Positions 45,322 to 58,569 of a stretch of 64,000 nt of DNA are shown here, one piece after another. A program made the position numbers and the translations under genes. The notes under the pieces were generated by a model. That model searched no databases. It saw only the letters and a program-made list of their open reading frames with translations, and was not told the origin of the DNA. The stretch spans positions 1 to 64,000 of the forward strand of contig CAJWLM010000011.1 of the NCBI GenBank assembly GCA_913043025.1. The letters run 5' to 3'. Each line of letters starts with the position of its first letter. The stretch's first letter is position 1. Source of the stretch: an uncultured Rhodospirillaceae bacterium (GTDB lineage Bacteria > Pseudomonadota > Alphaproteobacteria > UBA8366).

Positions 45322-46077
45322 ATGGTAAAGATCCGTGTCATACCATTGCTGCTTCTTAAAGATGGATTGCTAAAGAAACCGATCAAATTCATTAACCCAC
45401 GTACTGTAGCAAACCCCATATCTATCGTGCGAGTGTTTGAAGCTCGGCAAGTAGACGAGTTAATTTTGCTCGACATTGGCTCAAGTGCACTGCACAAAAA
45501 TGTAAACCCTGATATCGTCCGTATGATCACCGAGGAGTTGACGCTACCATTTGCGTGTGGAGGTGGAATTAATACAATGGAGCAAGTAGGGGAATTAATT
45601 GCCGCTGGGGCTGAAAAGATTGTTTTAAACACCGCCGCTGTAGAAACACCGGAACTGATTAAAAACGTGGCGGCACGTTATGGACGCCAATGCGTTGTCG
45701 TTTCCATTGATGCACTTAAAACTGAGACTGGATACAAAGTTTTTATTCGCAATGGATCAAAACCAACAGACCTTAACCCAGTAAATTTGGCACAAGAGGT
45801 AGAAAAAATAGGTGCTGGTGAAATTCTCATAAACTCGATCGATCATGATGGCACCATGGAAGGCTTTGATTGTCGACTAATTCGGTCAGTTGCAGATGCG
45901 GTAGATATCCCCATCATTGCTGCCGGTGGCGCCGGCAAACCAGAGGATTTCCCGCCTGCAATCCTCCAGGGGCACGCCAGTGCCGTAGCAGCGGGTAGCA
46001 TTTATCACTATACAAAAACAACTCCAGACATGGTCAAGCACGCATTGCACTCTGAAGGTATTCCGGTTCGATTATGA
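45322..46077 (+). CDS. hisF: HisF-like ammonia-channel subunit lacking catalytic Asp11
   Basis: The 251-residue TIM-barrel protein (ATG 45322 after AGGAGAA) aligns with HisF without gaps at its ends. The normal CLDVKDG of HisF reads LLLLKDG, so catalytic Asp11 is Leu11, while Asp130 is kept in VVSIDA. Loss of Asp11 abolishes the cyclase reaction in true HisF, which fits a protein that only passes ammonia from HisH to the WbpG-like enzyme. The phosphate-binding CGGGIN and AAGGAG loops are intact. It overlaps the next gene by 4 bases. Confidence 0.88.
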   Translation: MVKIRVIPLLLLKDGLLKKPIKFINPRTVANPISIVRVFEARQVDELILLDIGSSALHKNVNPDIVRMITEELTLPFACGGGINTMEQVGELIAAGAEKIVLNTAAVETPELIKNVAARYGRQCVVVSIDALKTETGYKVFIRNGSKPTDLNPVNLAQEVEKIGAGEILINSIDHDGTMEGFDCRLIRSVADAVDIPIIAAGGAGKPEDFPPAILQGHASAVAAGSIYHYTKTTPDMVKHALHSEGIPVRL

Positions 46078-47201
46078 GCACGCCTACACACATACCATTG
46101 GCCACGCCTGATTTAGGCGGGTATGAAGCAGACTATCTTGCACGTTGTGTTAATGACAATTGGGTTTCCTCCGCAGGCCCATTTGTGGTCGAGTTCGAAA
46201 ACCAGCTAGCAGCGTTAACAAATCGTCGTCACGCGGTTGCTACAGTAAATGGTACAGCAGCCATTCATCTTGCCTTGCTAGCCGCTGGTGTAATGCCAGG
46301 CGACCGAGTTATCGTGCCGGACTGGACATTCGCAGCCACTGCAAATGCAATTTGCCATGCAGGTGCAGTTCCCTTCTTCGTTGATATTACACATGACAAT
46401 TGGAGCTTGGATGCTAACTTAGTGGCTGAAGTGCTCGATAAGAGTGATCATGGTGTCACAGCAGTGATTGTTGTTCATCCATTAGGGCAGACAGCGGACA
46501 TGGACTCCCTTCGCATAGCCGCAAAACAGTTACCGCTAATAGAAGATGCCGCTGGAGCAATTGGTGCTAAATATAAAGGTCAGCCCGCTGGGGCCTTTGG
46601 TGACTTTGCCGCCTTTAGTTTCAATGGAAATAAGACTGTTACTGCTGGCGGAGGAGGTATGGTCGTATGTAATTGCGATACTCGTGCGAAAAGCATTCGC
46701 CACCTCTCAACTCAAGCTAGAGTTGGGAAGCAGTATGTCCACGATACAATTGGTTTCAATTACCGAATGACCAATCTCAATGCAGCGGTTGGACTGGCAC
46801 AGATCGAACGACTGGGGACAATGCTGGAGGCAAAGAAAAAAATTGCTGGTTGCTATGATGCAGCCATCGCCGATCGTAAGGATCTCATGCCAATGCCGCG
46901 CCCCAAATGGGCAAATAACAGCTGCTGGCTTTACTCTGTTCTTACGGCAACACCGGAAGACGGTTCGTGCCTGATTCACGCCATGGCAGAGGCTGGAATT
47001 GAGGCTAGGGAATTTTGGCGCTCGCTATCTGCTCAAGCACCTTATTCTGAGATGCCAAACCTACTGCGCGGTGTTTCAGATTCCCTTACCGGACGCGTGA
47101 TCTCACTTCCCAGCTCTAGCCACCTCGACGAAAGTTCGCAGGGACGGGTAATCGAAGCACTCGGCTCATGGTGCGGTAGTACCTTTGAGTTTACAAGATG
47201 A
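46074..47201 (+). CDS. legC: UDP-amino-sugar aminotransferase, LegC-like
   Basis: The 375-residue DegT-family PLP enzyme has lysine Lys187 in FSFNGNKTVTAGGGG and the early ATVNGTAAIHLAL motif. The NGNK/TAGGGG wording is typical of LegC and related enzymes that aminate the 4-keto product of LegB. Together with legB, a NeuD-like acetyltransferase and a NeuB-like synthase in order, it supports a legionaminic-type pathway. Overlaps of 4 bases exist on both sides. Confidence 0.8.
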   Translation: MSTPTHIPLATPDLGGYEADYLARCVNDNWVSSAGPFVVEFENQLAALTNRRHAVATVNGTAAIHLALLAAGVMPGDRVIVPDWTFAATANAICHAGAVPFFVDITHDNWSLDANLVAEVLDKSDHGVTAVIVVHPLGQTADMDSLRIAAKQLPLIEDAAGAIGAKYKGQPAGAFGDFAAFSFNGNKTVTAGGGGMVVCNCDTRAKSIRHLSTQARVGKQYVHDTIGFNYRMTNLNAAVGLAQIERLGTMLEAKKKIAGCYDAAIADRKDLMPMPRPKWANNSCWLYSVLTATPEDGSCLIHAMAEAGIEAREFWRSLSAQAPYSEMPNLLRGVSDSLTGRVISLPSSSHLDESSQGRVIEALGSWCGSTFEFTR

Positions 47202-47764
47202 AATCGCACATATTATTAGGTGCTGGCGGCCACGCTAAATCCCTTGTCGAAGCTATCACCGCTGGTGGGGGCAAAATATGCGCATATGTAGATCCAAAGG
47301 TGTGCAGCTGGATAAATTGCCAACACGTGCTAGATGAAAGGCAAATTGAGCCGGAAGATGGTGTTTTAGTAATCGGACTTGGAGGGATAAGCCCGGCAAA
47401 ACTTTCAGTTCGACTAGAATTGCTCAATAGTATGATAGCGCGTGGTTTCGAAGCACCACCGGTTGTCCACCCAGCTGCTTACGTGAGTGCTAATGCCTCA
47501 CTTGCGCCAGGCACGGTGATACTAGCCGGTGCAGTTGTACAACCGGGTGTCGTATTAGGTACAGGAGTAATTATTAACAGCGGTGCCATTGTGGAACATG
47601 ATAGTACTGTTGGAGCTGGGTCCCATATTGCCCCTGGTGCAATTATTCTTGGTAATTGCAAAATCGGAACACATTGTTTCGTAGGCGCAGGCACCGTTGT
47701 CGTTCAAGAAAAGAAGGTCACTAATGGAAGTTTAATCCCCGCCTTACACAAATTCAGTGGTTAA
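47198..47764 (+). CDS. NeuD/LegH-like sugar O- or N-acetyltransferase
   Basis: This 188-residue protein has an N-terminal nucleotide-sugar-binding-like half (LLGAGGHAKSLVEAI) and a left-handed beta-helix half with hexapeptide repeats from about residue 90 (VVHPAAYVSANASLAPGTVI and the following turns). This is the PglD/NeuD build. By order with LegC and the NeuB-like synthase it could be the UDP-4-amino-sugar N-acetyltransferase (LegH), but O-acetylation of a finished nonulosonate, as NeuD does, is also possible. Confidence 0.8.
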   Translation: MKSHILLGAGGHAKSLVEAITAGGGKICAYVDPKVCSWINCQHVLDERQIEPEDGVLVIGLGGISPAKLSVRLELLNSMIARGFEAPPVVHPAAYVSANASLAPGTVILAGAVVQPGVVLGTGVIINSGAIVEHDSTVGAGSHIAPGAIILGNCKIGTHCFVGAGTVVVQEKKVTNGSLIPALHKFSG

Positions 47765-47789
47765 CTCAATAAATGTAAAGGACTAATTT

Positions 47790-48830
47790 ATGCGATTCCA
47801 GAATGGGCAAAAGACCTATGTGATTGCCGAAATTGGGGCTAATCACAACGGTGATATGAATCTAGCACGCCAAATGATTACGCAGGCTAAAACAATTGGC
47901 TGCGATTGCGTAAAATTTCAATCTTGGGACACTAGTATTTTTTCAAAACAGGTCTACGAAAATAATTTCTTCCTCAATGATGATTATCGAGCGCGAAATG
48001 ATTACAGTCTCGAAGAAATTGTCAAAGAATTCTCGGTTACACCTAGCGAACTAAGGGAACTGAAGTCCTACTGTGACGACCAAGGTATTGATTTTTCTTC
48101 AACACCATTTGAACACAGTCAAATAGACAACCTAATCTCGCTTAACGTGCCATTCATTAAAATCGCGTCAATGGACCTCAATAATGATTATCTTCTGCGC
48201 TATGCGGCGAATACCGGAAAATCAATATTACTTTCTACGGGCTTCGCAACTCTCGAAGAAATTGATCACGCAGTAAGCACAATTGAAAACACGGGAAATC
48301 GTAACATCGTCATTCTTCACTGCGTGTCTATTTATCCACCGAATGACGATCAGGTGAATTTAAATAACATAGATATGCTTCGACAGACATTCGGTTACCC
48401 TGTCGGGTTTTCTGATCATACGCTTGGCATTGAGGTTAGTCTCGCCGCGATGGCCAAAGGTGCAGTAATATTGGAAAAGCATTACACACTCGATAATGAT
48501 ATGTTTGGCTGGGACCACAAAATTTCTGCTGAGCCCGATGAGATGGCTACGCTTGTACGTGGAGCGGAACGCATTTTTAATGCGCTTGGATCAACTCGGC
48601 GTTTGCCGCCTGAGGATCCAGGCCGTAAATCAGAGTATCGCCGCAGCATTGTTAGCGCACGCGATATCAAAAAGGGAGAAGTAATAGGCCAGACCGATAT
48701 TACTTACCGACGGCCTGGAACAGGGTTAGTCCCTAACGCCGACACCCTGCTGATTGGGTCTAAAGCCCGAAATAATATCAAGGCTGATACCATTTTAAAA
48801 CTTTCTGAATTTGAGGTTAGCGATCAATAA
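47790..48830 (+). CDS. legI: Nonulosonate synthase, NeuB/LegI-like
   Basis: NeuB-family enzymes condense a 6-carbon amino sugar with phosphoenolpyruvate to a 9-carbon sugar acid. The 346-residue protein has IAEIGANHNGDM at the N-terminus, VKFQSW, the metal-binding His/Glu segments in FSDHTLG and ILEKHYT, and a C-terminal antifreeze/SAF domain from about residue 285 (RRSIVSARDIKKGEVI). A second synthase of the PseI type is at the far end of the locus, so this one is assigned to the legionaminic-like sugar by its neighbours. Confidence 0.85.
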   Translation: MRFQNGQKTYVIAEIGANHNGDMNLARQMITQAKTIGCDCVKFQSWDTSIFSKQVYENNFFLNDDYRARNDYSLEEIVKEFSVTPSELRELKSYCDDQGIDFSSTPFEHSQIDNLISLNVPFIKIASMDLNNDYLLRYAANTGKSILLSTGFATLEEIDHAVSTIENTGNRNIVILHCVSIYPPNDDQVNLNNIDMLRQTFGYPVGFSDHTLGIEVSLAAMAKGAVILEKHYTLDNDMFGWDHKISAEPDEMATLVRGAERIFNALGSTRRLPPEDPGRKSEYRRSIVSARDIKKGEVIGQTDITYRRPGTGLVPNADTLLIGSKARNNIKADTILKLSEFEVSDQ

Positions 48831-50524
48831 TGCGTTTTGCTATCTGCACATCAGTCTATGAGGAGGCCCGGACCTACTTTAGTGACTGGATTTCTTGTGC
48901 GATCTCAGCCAGTGATGGCTACGATACTGAAGTTATTATTGCATTAGACGGCCTAGAGGACACCGATAATGCATTGCAACATTTGGCAGAATCCTTGCCG
49001 ATTAGTTACGCGATCCCGGAAGCCGGTGCAAATATTGCGCAAGTGCGCGCAGCAATGCTACTTCGTGCGATTAAGAGCGAAGCAGATATCCTAATATTTT
49101 GTGATATCGATGATCGACTGAAGGCTAATGCCTTTTCTTTGCACGCCGCCTCCCTAAGGAACGCGGATTTCAGTTATGGCGATATGCAACCAATAGGCCA
49201 AAATGGTTCGGATCTAGAGTCTAGTTTTTTTACTGATGCAGCAGTGCCTAACAAAATAAGTCGCACTGAAAGTATTATCGACCGGAACTGGCTGGGTTTC
49301 TCGAATACTGCGATCTGGCGAAAAAGAATACCTTCCCTGACCCAGAACGTCCCACAAACAATCGCGGCTGTAGACTGGTGGTTTTTTACCGTACTACTCA
49401 AGAGCGGCCTTAGAGGGCATCGAGCCGATGGTGTCGTTTCAGACTATAGAGTCCACGAAAATAATCAGCTTGGCTATAGGCCTACTGCGACACTTGAATC
49501 CACCAAAAAACGGTTGCACATCATAAGAAAGCATTATGAAGAATTTCCCTCAGACATTATCGCTCGGCAACGACTATCTCGAGTGATTCATTTGATCTCC
49601 AAATTAGATAAAAATCCAAATGAGATGCAAAAATTAATAGAGCTCGCGTGTGCAAATGCTCGGCTTTGGTATGAAGATATAGCTAATTTAACAGCTGGCG
49701 TTGCCTCGGCCAATGTTACGGCCGTTCAATTGCCTGACTATGTTGAACCAAATAAATTTACTACCCGCCAGCAGCTGGTCTCAGCTCTAGAGAAAACTGG
49801 AGTTAAAAAGGGTGATATTCTAATGGTTCACGTTTCTACTAAAAGCCTTGGTTTTATAATTGGGGGGCTTAGGACGGTTTTAGATGCGCTTTACGATGCG
49901 ATCGGCGACGGAACCTTGATGATGCCCGCCTTTACGGGTGATTTAACAGACCCTTCGACGTGGTTTAAGCCTCCAATTAGCAAAAAACATTGGAAAACTA
50001 TACGGGAATCCCTACCAGCCTTTGATGCAAAGCTTACCCCAACTAAAGACATTGGCGCCTTAGCAGAACTCTTTCGTAATGAGCCAGGCACCGAACGCAG
50101 TAACCACCCTGTCTCATCGTTTTCTGCCCGCGGACCTTTGGCAAAACACTTGCTGAAAACACACAATATAGATAGCCGTTTTGGGGAAGAGTCACCGCTG
50201 CAAGCTTTGTGTGACCTTGGAGGTAAAGTTCTCCTTATTGGCGCACCTTATGAAAGCATGACATTATTGCATTTAAGCAGTGAAAAAATAGATGACGGTG
50301 CGCTCGTAACCCAATCTTCACCTATACTAATTAATGGGCAAAAGCGCTGGATAAAATATCACGACCGAAGTCTTTCATGGCAATGGTTTCCCGGCGCAGT
50401 AGAACATTTAGTAGAAAATGATATTGCGCACCTTGGAACTATATGTGACGCAAGGACAATCATCGTCAACGCGGCTGAAGCAATTAATGCAACTTGTTCC
50501 TGGCGAAAAAAAAATAACTACTAA
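48830..50524 (+). CDS. Fusion of a family 2 glycosyltransferase-like domain with an AAC(3)-type N-acyltransferase
   Basis: Residues 1 to about 280 resemble a GT-A glycosyltransferase: a VIIALDGLEDTDN strand, the metal motif FCDIDDRL and an acceptor-side WWFFTVLL segment. From about residue 305 a second domain matches AAC(3) acetyltransferases, with DILMVHVSTKSLG, RSNHPVSSFSARG near residue 425 and TLLHLSSEKI. AAC(3) enzymes acylate amino groups of aminosugars. The 564-residue chain could both transfer a sugar and acylate its amino group (inference). It shares one base with the previous stop. Confidence 0.82.
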   Translation: MRFAICTSVYEEARTYFSDWISCAISASDGYDTEVIIALDGLEDTDNALQHLAESLPISYAIPEAGANIAQVRAAMLLRAIKSEADILIFCDIDDRLKANAFSLHAASLRNADFSYGDMQPIGQNGSDLESSFFTDAAVPNKISRTESIIDRNWLGFSNTAIWRKRIPSLTQNVPQTIAAVDWWFFTVLLKSGLRGHRADGVVSDYRVHENNQLGYRPTATLESTKKRLHIIRKHYEEFPSDIIARQRLSRVIHLISKLDKNPNEMQKLIELACANARLWYEDIANLTAGVASANVTAVQLPDYVEPNKFTTRQQLVSALEKTGVKKGDILMVHVSTKSLGFIIGGLRTVLDALYDAIGDGTLMMPAFTGDLTDPSTWFKPPISKKHWKTIRESLPAFDAKLTPTKDIGALAELFRNEPGTERSNHPVSSFSARGPLAKHLLKTHNIDSRFGEESPLQALCDLGGKVLLIGAPYESMTLLHLSSEKIDDGALVTQSSPILINGQKRWIKYHDRSLSWQWFPGAVEHLVENDIAHLGTICDARTIIVNAAEAINATCSWRKKNNY

Positions 50525-50534
50525 ACTTTCAAAT

Positions 50535-51589
50535 ATGGCAACCTTTCTCCGATTAAATGACTTAACATCCGTGACATGCTCACCGGAAACCCCCACGCAT
50601 GAGGTGCTGCAACGCCTTAATGAGTCAGACTATTTATTCTTTGTCGTTATAGATTCTTCAGGAAAACCGCTGGGGACAATCACTGATGGCGACGTGAGGC
50701 GCGCAATTTTGGATGGAGCAACTCTGAACGATCCCTCAAGCAGATGTATGTTTCGTCAATCATGCTTCGGTCAGCTCGGAAACGAAACGGAAAATATCAA
50801 AATACTACAGAAAGTACCATTTCTGCCACTTGTGGATAGCAGCGGCACTTTAGTGGAAGTGTTAATCCCAAATGGGAACACCCCTAGCCTCAAAACAGCA
50901 CTAGTCATGGCCGGGGGAAGAGGGGTGCGCCTTGGTGAACGAACAAGAAATACACCAAAACCTCTTCTATCCGTTGGGGATCAACCTATTCTGGAGCGTA
51001 TTATTTCCAATCTGGAAGACGCAGGTGTCGAGAATATCTTCGTTTCGGTCCATTATCTTGCCAATCAAATTAGGTCCTTTTTAGAGGCACGCTACAGCAC
51101 AGCTTCTTTTCAGGTTATAGAAGAAAGCAAGATGTTAGGTACAGCTGGAGCAATTAGCCTTCTCCCCGCCGGCCTTTCACAACCGGTATTAGTAATTAAC
51201 GGCGATCTAGTTACTCAGACTAATTTCCTTGCTCTTAATCATTTTCATTGGCGCCATAGCTATGATGCTTCGGTCGCAGTTGCTCAACATGATACACAAG
51301 TACCATTTGGTGTCGTACAAAAAGACAAGGATGGGCTGTTTCTTAGCATCGAAGAAAAACCGGTAATCCGTAACTTTGTTGCGGCGGGGATATACTTTTT
51401 ATCACCAGAATTTTGTGCGCTCGTTCCTAAAAATGTGCCCTTCGACATGCCCGACTTATTAAATCGAGGCCGTGGAATAGGCCTTAAAGTCGGCCTTTTC
51501 CCTATACATGAACCTTGGATTGATGTGGGCCGTCCAGATGATCTAAGGCGAGCTGATGAAAGTTACAATTCAAGAGAAGACAAAAAAAA

Positions 51590-51593
<4 letters not shown>
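50535..51593 (+). CDS. ptmE: CBS-domain sugar-phosphate nucleotidyltransferase, PtmE-like
   Basis: The 352-residue protein (ATG 50535) has an N-terminal pair of CBS motifs (FFVVIDSSGKPLGTITDGDVRRAI and a second half) and, from about residue 120, a nucleotidyltransferase domain with MAGGRGVRLGERTRNTPKPLL. This build matches PtmE, reported as a glucosamine-1-phosphate guanylyltransferase that feeds GDP-sugar precursors of legionaminic acid in Campylobacter. Its presence suggests a GDP-linked route here; the nucleotide is inferred by homology. A nine-base A-run spans its end and the start of the next gene. Confidence 0.82.
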
Positions 51594-55672
<4,079 letters not shown>

Positions 55673-55677
55673 TCCGC

Positions 55678-56430
55678 ATGAAGGATAGGAAAGTTGCCAT
55701 AATCCAAGCGCGAATGACATCGCGCCGCTTACCCGGGAAAGTCCTGAAACCTTTATGCGGTGCTCCGTTGTTAGAGCGGATGCTCGAACGCTTGAAGCAT
55801 ATAAGAGGGCTAGATGCGATCTGCTTGGCTGTACCAGAAGGATCCGAGCATGATCCTATCGTAGCTGCGGCACCAAGTTGTGTAGGCATTTTCCGTGGAG
55901 ACGAGAATAATGTTCTTGAACGCACTTACCAGGCTGCTAGGTATATGGATGCCAAAATCATAATGCGAATCACTTCAGACTGCCCAATGTTTGATCCAGA
56001 TATAAGCGGCGATGTTCTTAGTGTGTTTTGCAATTCAGATGTGGCATATGCGAGGACAGCTTTTACAAGCGGCTATCCCCATGGATTCGACACCGAAGTT
56101 CTTAGTTACGATGCGCTTTCCGAAGCCCGCCATGAAGCACAAATTCCGGACGAACGAGAACATGTAACACCATTCATATGGCGCCGACCCAATCGATTCC
56201 CAATGGTTGAATTGGACTATCGACCCGACCGACGGCATTGGCGACTAACAGTCGATACGCGGGAGGATTATGAATTGGTTTCCAAAATTTATGACTACTT
56301 GTACCCTCAAAATCCCCTCTTTGGCCTTAGTTCAATTGAAGAATTATTTAATGCCAACCCGAAACTGCTAGAAATTAATCATAATGTCGGCCAGCCATCG
56401 CTGCCTGGTACACCAGGGACAGAAACATGA
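55678..56430 (+). CDS. pseF: SpsF-type CMP-sugar synthetase, probable pseudaminate cytidylyltransferase
   Basis: The 250-residue protein has IIQARMTSRRLPGKVLKPL and RITSDCPMFDP, the SpsF signature found with SpsE/SpsG sets and in many nonulosonate loci. It should activate the finished pseudaminic-type acid as a CMP-sugar. It differs from the PseF of Helicobacter, which has the NeuA-type start with ARGGSK, so the symbol reflects role by context. Four-base overlap with the next gene. Confidence 0.8.
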   Translation: MKDRKVAIIQARMTSRRLPGKVLKPLCGAPLLERMLERLKHIRGLDAICLAVPEGSEHDPIVAAAPSCVGIFRGDENNVLERTYQAARYMDAKIIMRITSDCPMFDPDISGDVLSVFCNSDVAYARTAFTSGYPHGFDTEVLSYDALSEARHEAQIPDEREHVTPFIWRRPNRFPMVELDYRPDRRHWRLTVDTREDYELVSKIYDYLYPQNPLFGLSSIEELFNANPKLLEINHNVGQPSLPGTPGTET

Positions 56431-57065
56431 GTAACGGTCAAAAACAGCTTAATGCGTGGAGCGGCACTTTTGGAGAGAAGTACGTCGAACGTAATAATGT
56501 AACACTCGAAGTGATTGAAAAACGCCGCTACGCGTTCAATCATATTTTTGAGCACATTGAAGATAGTGACGCTCCGGGGTCAATTCTCGAAGCCGGCTGT
56601 AACATAGGTATCAATATACACGCACTTTCTCAGATAACTGATGCAGCACTCCATGTGGTCGAACCTAACCAAACAGCACTCAACGTCCTTTTAGAATCGG
56701 GCGTTGTGCCCGCTTCCCAGGCCCACCAGGGTAGCTTGCAAGCACTTCCCCTGAAGGACTCAGAAATTGATTTAGTTTTCACCTCAGGAGTTCTGATCCA
56801 TATTCCAGATGATGTATTAGAAATTGCCCTCTCAGAGATTCACCGGGTAAGCAGAAAGTATATATTAGCTTTGGAATACTTTTCCCCTGACCCGCATACT
56901 GTTCCATACCATGGCCACACCGACTTTTTATTTAAGCGGGATTACGGCAGCCTATTTTTAGATACTTTTTCTGATATCGAGCACGTCGCGAATGGATTCT
57001 TCTGGAGGAGAACAACAGGACTGGACAATCTCAATTGGTGGCTTTTCCGCAAAAAAATTAATTAG
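56427..57065 (+). CDS. Pseudaminic-acid-associated SAM methyltransferase
   Basis: This 212-residue protein resembles the methylases that accompany pseudaminic acid genes: the WSGTFGEKYVERN start, the SAM loop LEAGCNIGINIHAL, the SGVLIHIPDD segment and YHGHTDFLFKRDYG near the end. Such enzymes are thought to methylate a sugar or its acyl group, but the target is not settled. It overlaps the cytidylyltransferase gene and ends one base before pseG. Confidence 0.85.
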   Translation: MSNGQKQLNAWSGTFGEKYVERNNVTLEVIEKRRYAFNHIFEHIEDSDAPGSILEAGCNIGINIHALSQITDAALHVVEPNQTALNVLLESGVVPASQAHQGSLQALPLKDSEIDLVFTSGVLIHIPDDVLEIALSEIHRVSRKYILALEYFSPDPHTVPYHGHTDFLFKRDYGSLFLDTFSDIEHVANGFFWRRTTGLDNLNWWLFRKKIN

Positions 57066-57066
57066 G

Positions 57067-58569
57067 ATGGCCAAAACACGTTTAGCCCTATTTAGGTGCG
57101 ATGCCGATCAAAATATTGGCATGGGACACCTCATGCGTTGTCAGGCGATAGCAATAGGGCTGAAAGCGCAAAACTGGCAAACCACTATTGCTTCATCAAA
57201 AGCTACATTTGACTTAATTCCCTCTCTAAACGAAAAATTTAATCACTGCGTGGTTGTGCCCGAATCAGACCTTTCAGCTTGTAATCTCGATGAGTTAATT
57301 ATTGGTGAATATGACCTTTGCGTAATCGATCATTACAAAATATCCGCCAATTACGAGAGGCTGTGTCGACGTTGGGCAAAAAAAATAGTTGTCTTAGATG
57401 ACCTAGCCAATAGAGAGCATGATTGTGATATTCTCGTTGATACATCGTTCGGACGGAATGCATCAGATTATGCAGGCTTGATGCCTAGCCATACTAAGGC
57501 CCTTTTCGGACCTTCTTATGCACCCTTGGACACAAATTTTTGGAAGCTAAGGCACACCATTGAAAGAAGACTAAAGTCAAAGCCAGTAAAACGAATTTTA
57601 ATAAGCTTTGGCGGTGCCGATACTGGGCAACTCACGGAAACAGCAGTTAAGGCAGTAAACGCCACGAAGACCAATATATCCTTGGATGTTGTCGTGCCAG
57701 CTGATTTCCGAAATTCTGCTGATATAGAGGAGCTTTGTCGAGTGGCCGCACAGGATTGTTCGGTACACAAAGGTACTGACCAAATGTCTGCACTTATGGC
57801 CCAAACGGATATTTCTATTGGTGCAGCGGGCGTCACTGCCTGGGAACGGTGTTCTTTAGGGGTACCAAGCATTGTAGTGGTTGCTTTTGACAATCAGAAG
57901 TTTATAGCAAAAGCGTTAGAAGATAACTCAGCCGCATTGGTGGTAAACGAAGGCTCAGGTGACAGGACGGACGCCATAACAGAAGCTCTAAACATGCTTA
58001 TTGCAAATCACGAGTTAAGGTTAAAAATGACAAAATCCGCCGCAAGCCTTTGCGATGGACTGGGAACGAATAGAATCATAAGCGAAATATATGAGGCTCC
58101 AAAGACTAATGATGGTAAATGTGTTTCGATCCGAAGGGCTACGGAAGCGGACTTACTATCGACATTTAATTGGCAGTCAGACCCTCGGACCAGAAAATAT
58201 TTTACCAACCCGAATATCCCTGACTTCAAAGAACATCAGGCATGGTTCACGCAATCGCTAAGAAATCCCAATCGAATTCTTACAATAGTCGAACTTGAGG
58301 GGCAGCCATCAGGTGTGTTGCGTTTCGATAGAAAAAAGGTGCCGACTAGCACACAAGAGTCTTGGTACGTGTCCATTTACATAGATCTAGACGTTGCATC
58401 GATGGGATTGGGATCAGCAGCTCTTAAACTGGGGCGACGCTTGTTGCCAAACGCAATATTAATTGCAGAAGTTCTCGATGAAAATATCGCATCACGCAAG
58501 GTATTTGAGAAAAATGGATATATTTCCGACAAAGGAACTTACGTCAGCAATCCGGAACAAATTGAATGA
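57067..58569 (+). CDS. pseG: Fusion of UDP-sugar hydrolase PseG with N-acetyltransferase PseH
   Basis: The 500-residue protein (ATG 57067) joins two steps. Residues 1 to about 340 match PseG, which removes UDP from the diacetamido sugar, with RCDADQNIGMGHLMRC and SFGGADTGQL. Residues about 350-500 match PseH-type GNAT enzymes, with VSIRRATEADLLSTFNW, TRKYFTNPN and the acetyl-CoA loop GLGSAAL. PseH acts before PseG in the path, so fusion could channel the intermediate. The domain order is seen directly in the sequence. Confidence 0.9.
   Translation: MAKTRLALFRCDADQNIGMGHLMRCQAIAIGLKAQNWQTTIASSKATFDLIPSLNEKFNHCVVVPESDLSACNLDELIIGEYDLCVIDHYKISANYERLCRRWAKKIVVLDDLANREHDCDILVDTSFGRNASDYAGLMPSHTKALFGPSYAPLDTNFWKLRHTIERRLKSKPVKRILISFGGADTGQLTETAVKAVNATKTNISLDVVVPADFRNSADIEELCRVAAQDCSVHKGTDQMSALMAQTDISIGAAGVTAWERCSLGVPSIVVVAFDNQKFIAKALEDNSAALVVNEGSGDRTDAITEALNMLIANHELRLKMTKSAASLCDGLGTNRIISEIYEAPKTNDGKCVSIRRATEADLLSTFNWQSDPRTRKYFTNPNIPDFKEHQAWFTQSLRNPNRILTIVELEGQPSGVLRFDRKKVPTSTQESWYVSIYIDLDVASMGLGSAALKLGRRLLPNAILIAEVLDENIASRKVFEKNGYISDKGTYVSNPEQIE

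Noticed and set aside
44657-46077. hisH-hisF as part of histidine biosynthesis
   Set aside because: No other his genes are near, the pair follows a WbpG-like amidotransferase by a few bases, and HisF lacks Asp11.
45217-46077. HisF start at ATG 45217 inside hisH
   Set aside because: The extra 35 residues are an out-of-frame reading of the hisH end; ATG 45322 has AGGAGAA upstream and gives normal HisF numbering.
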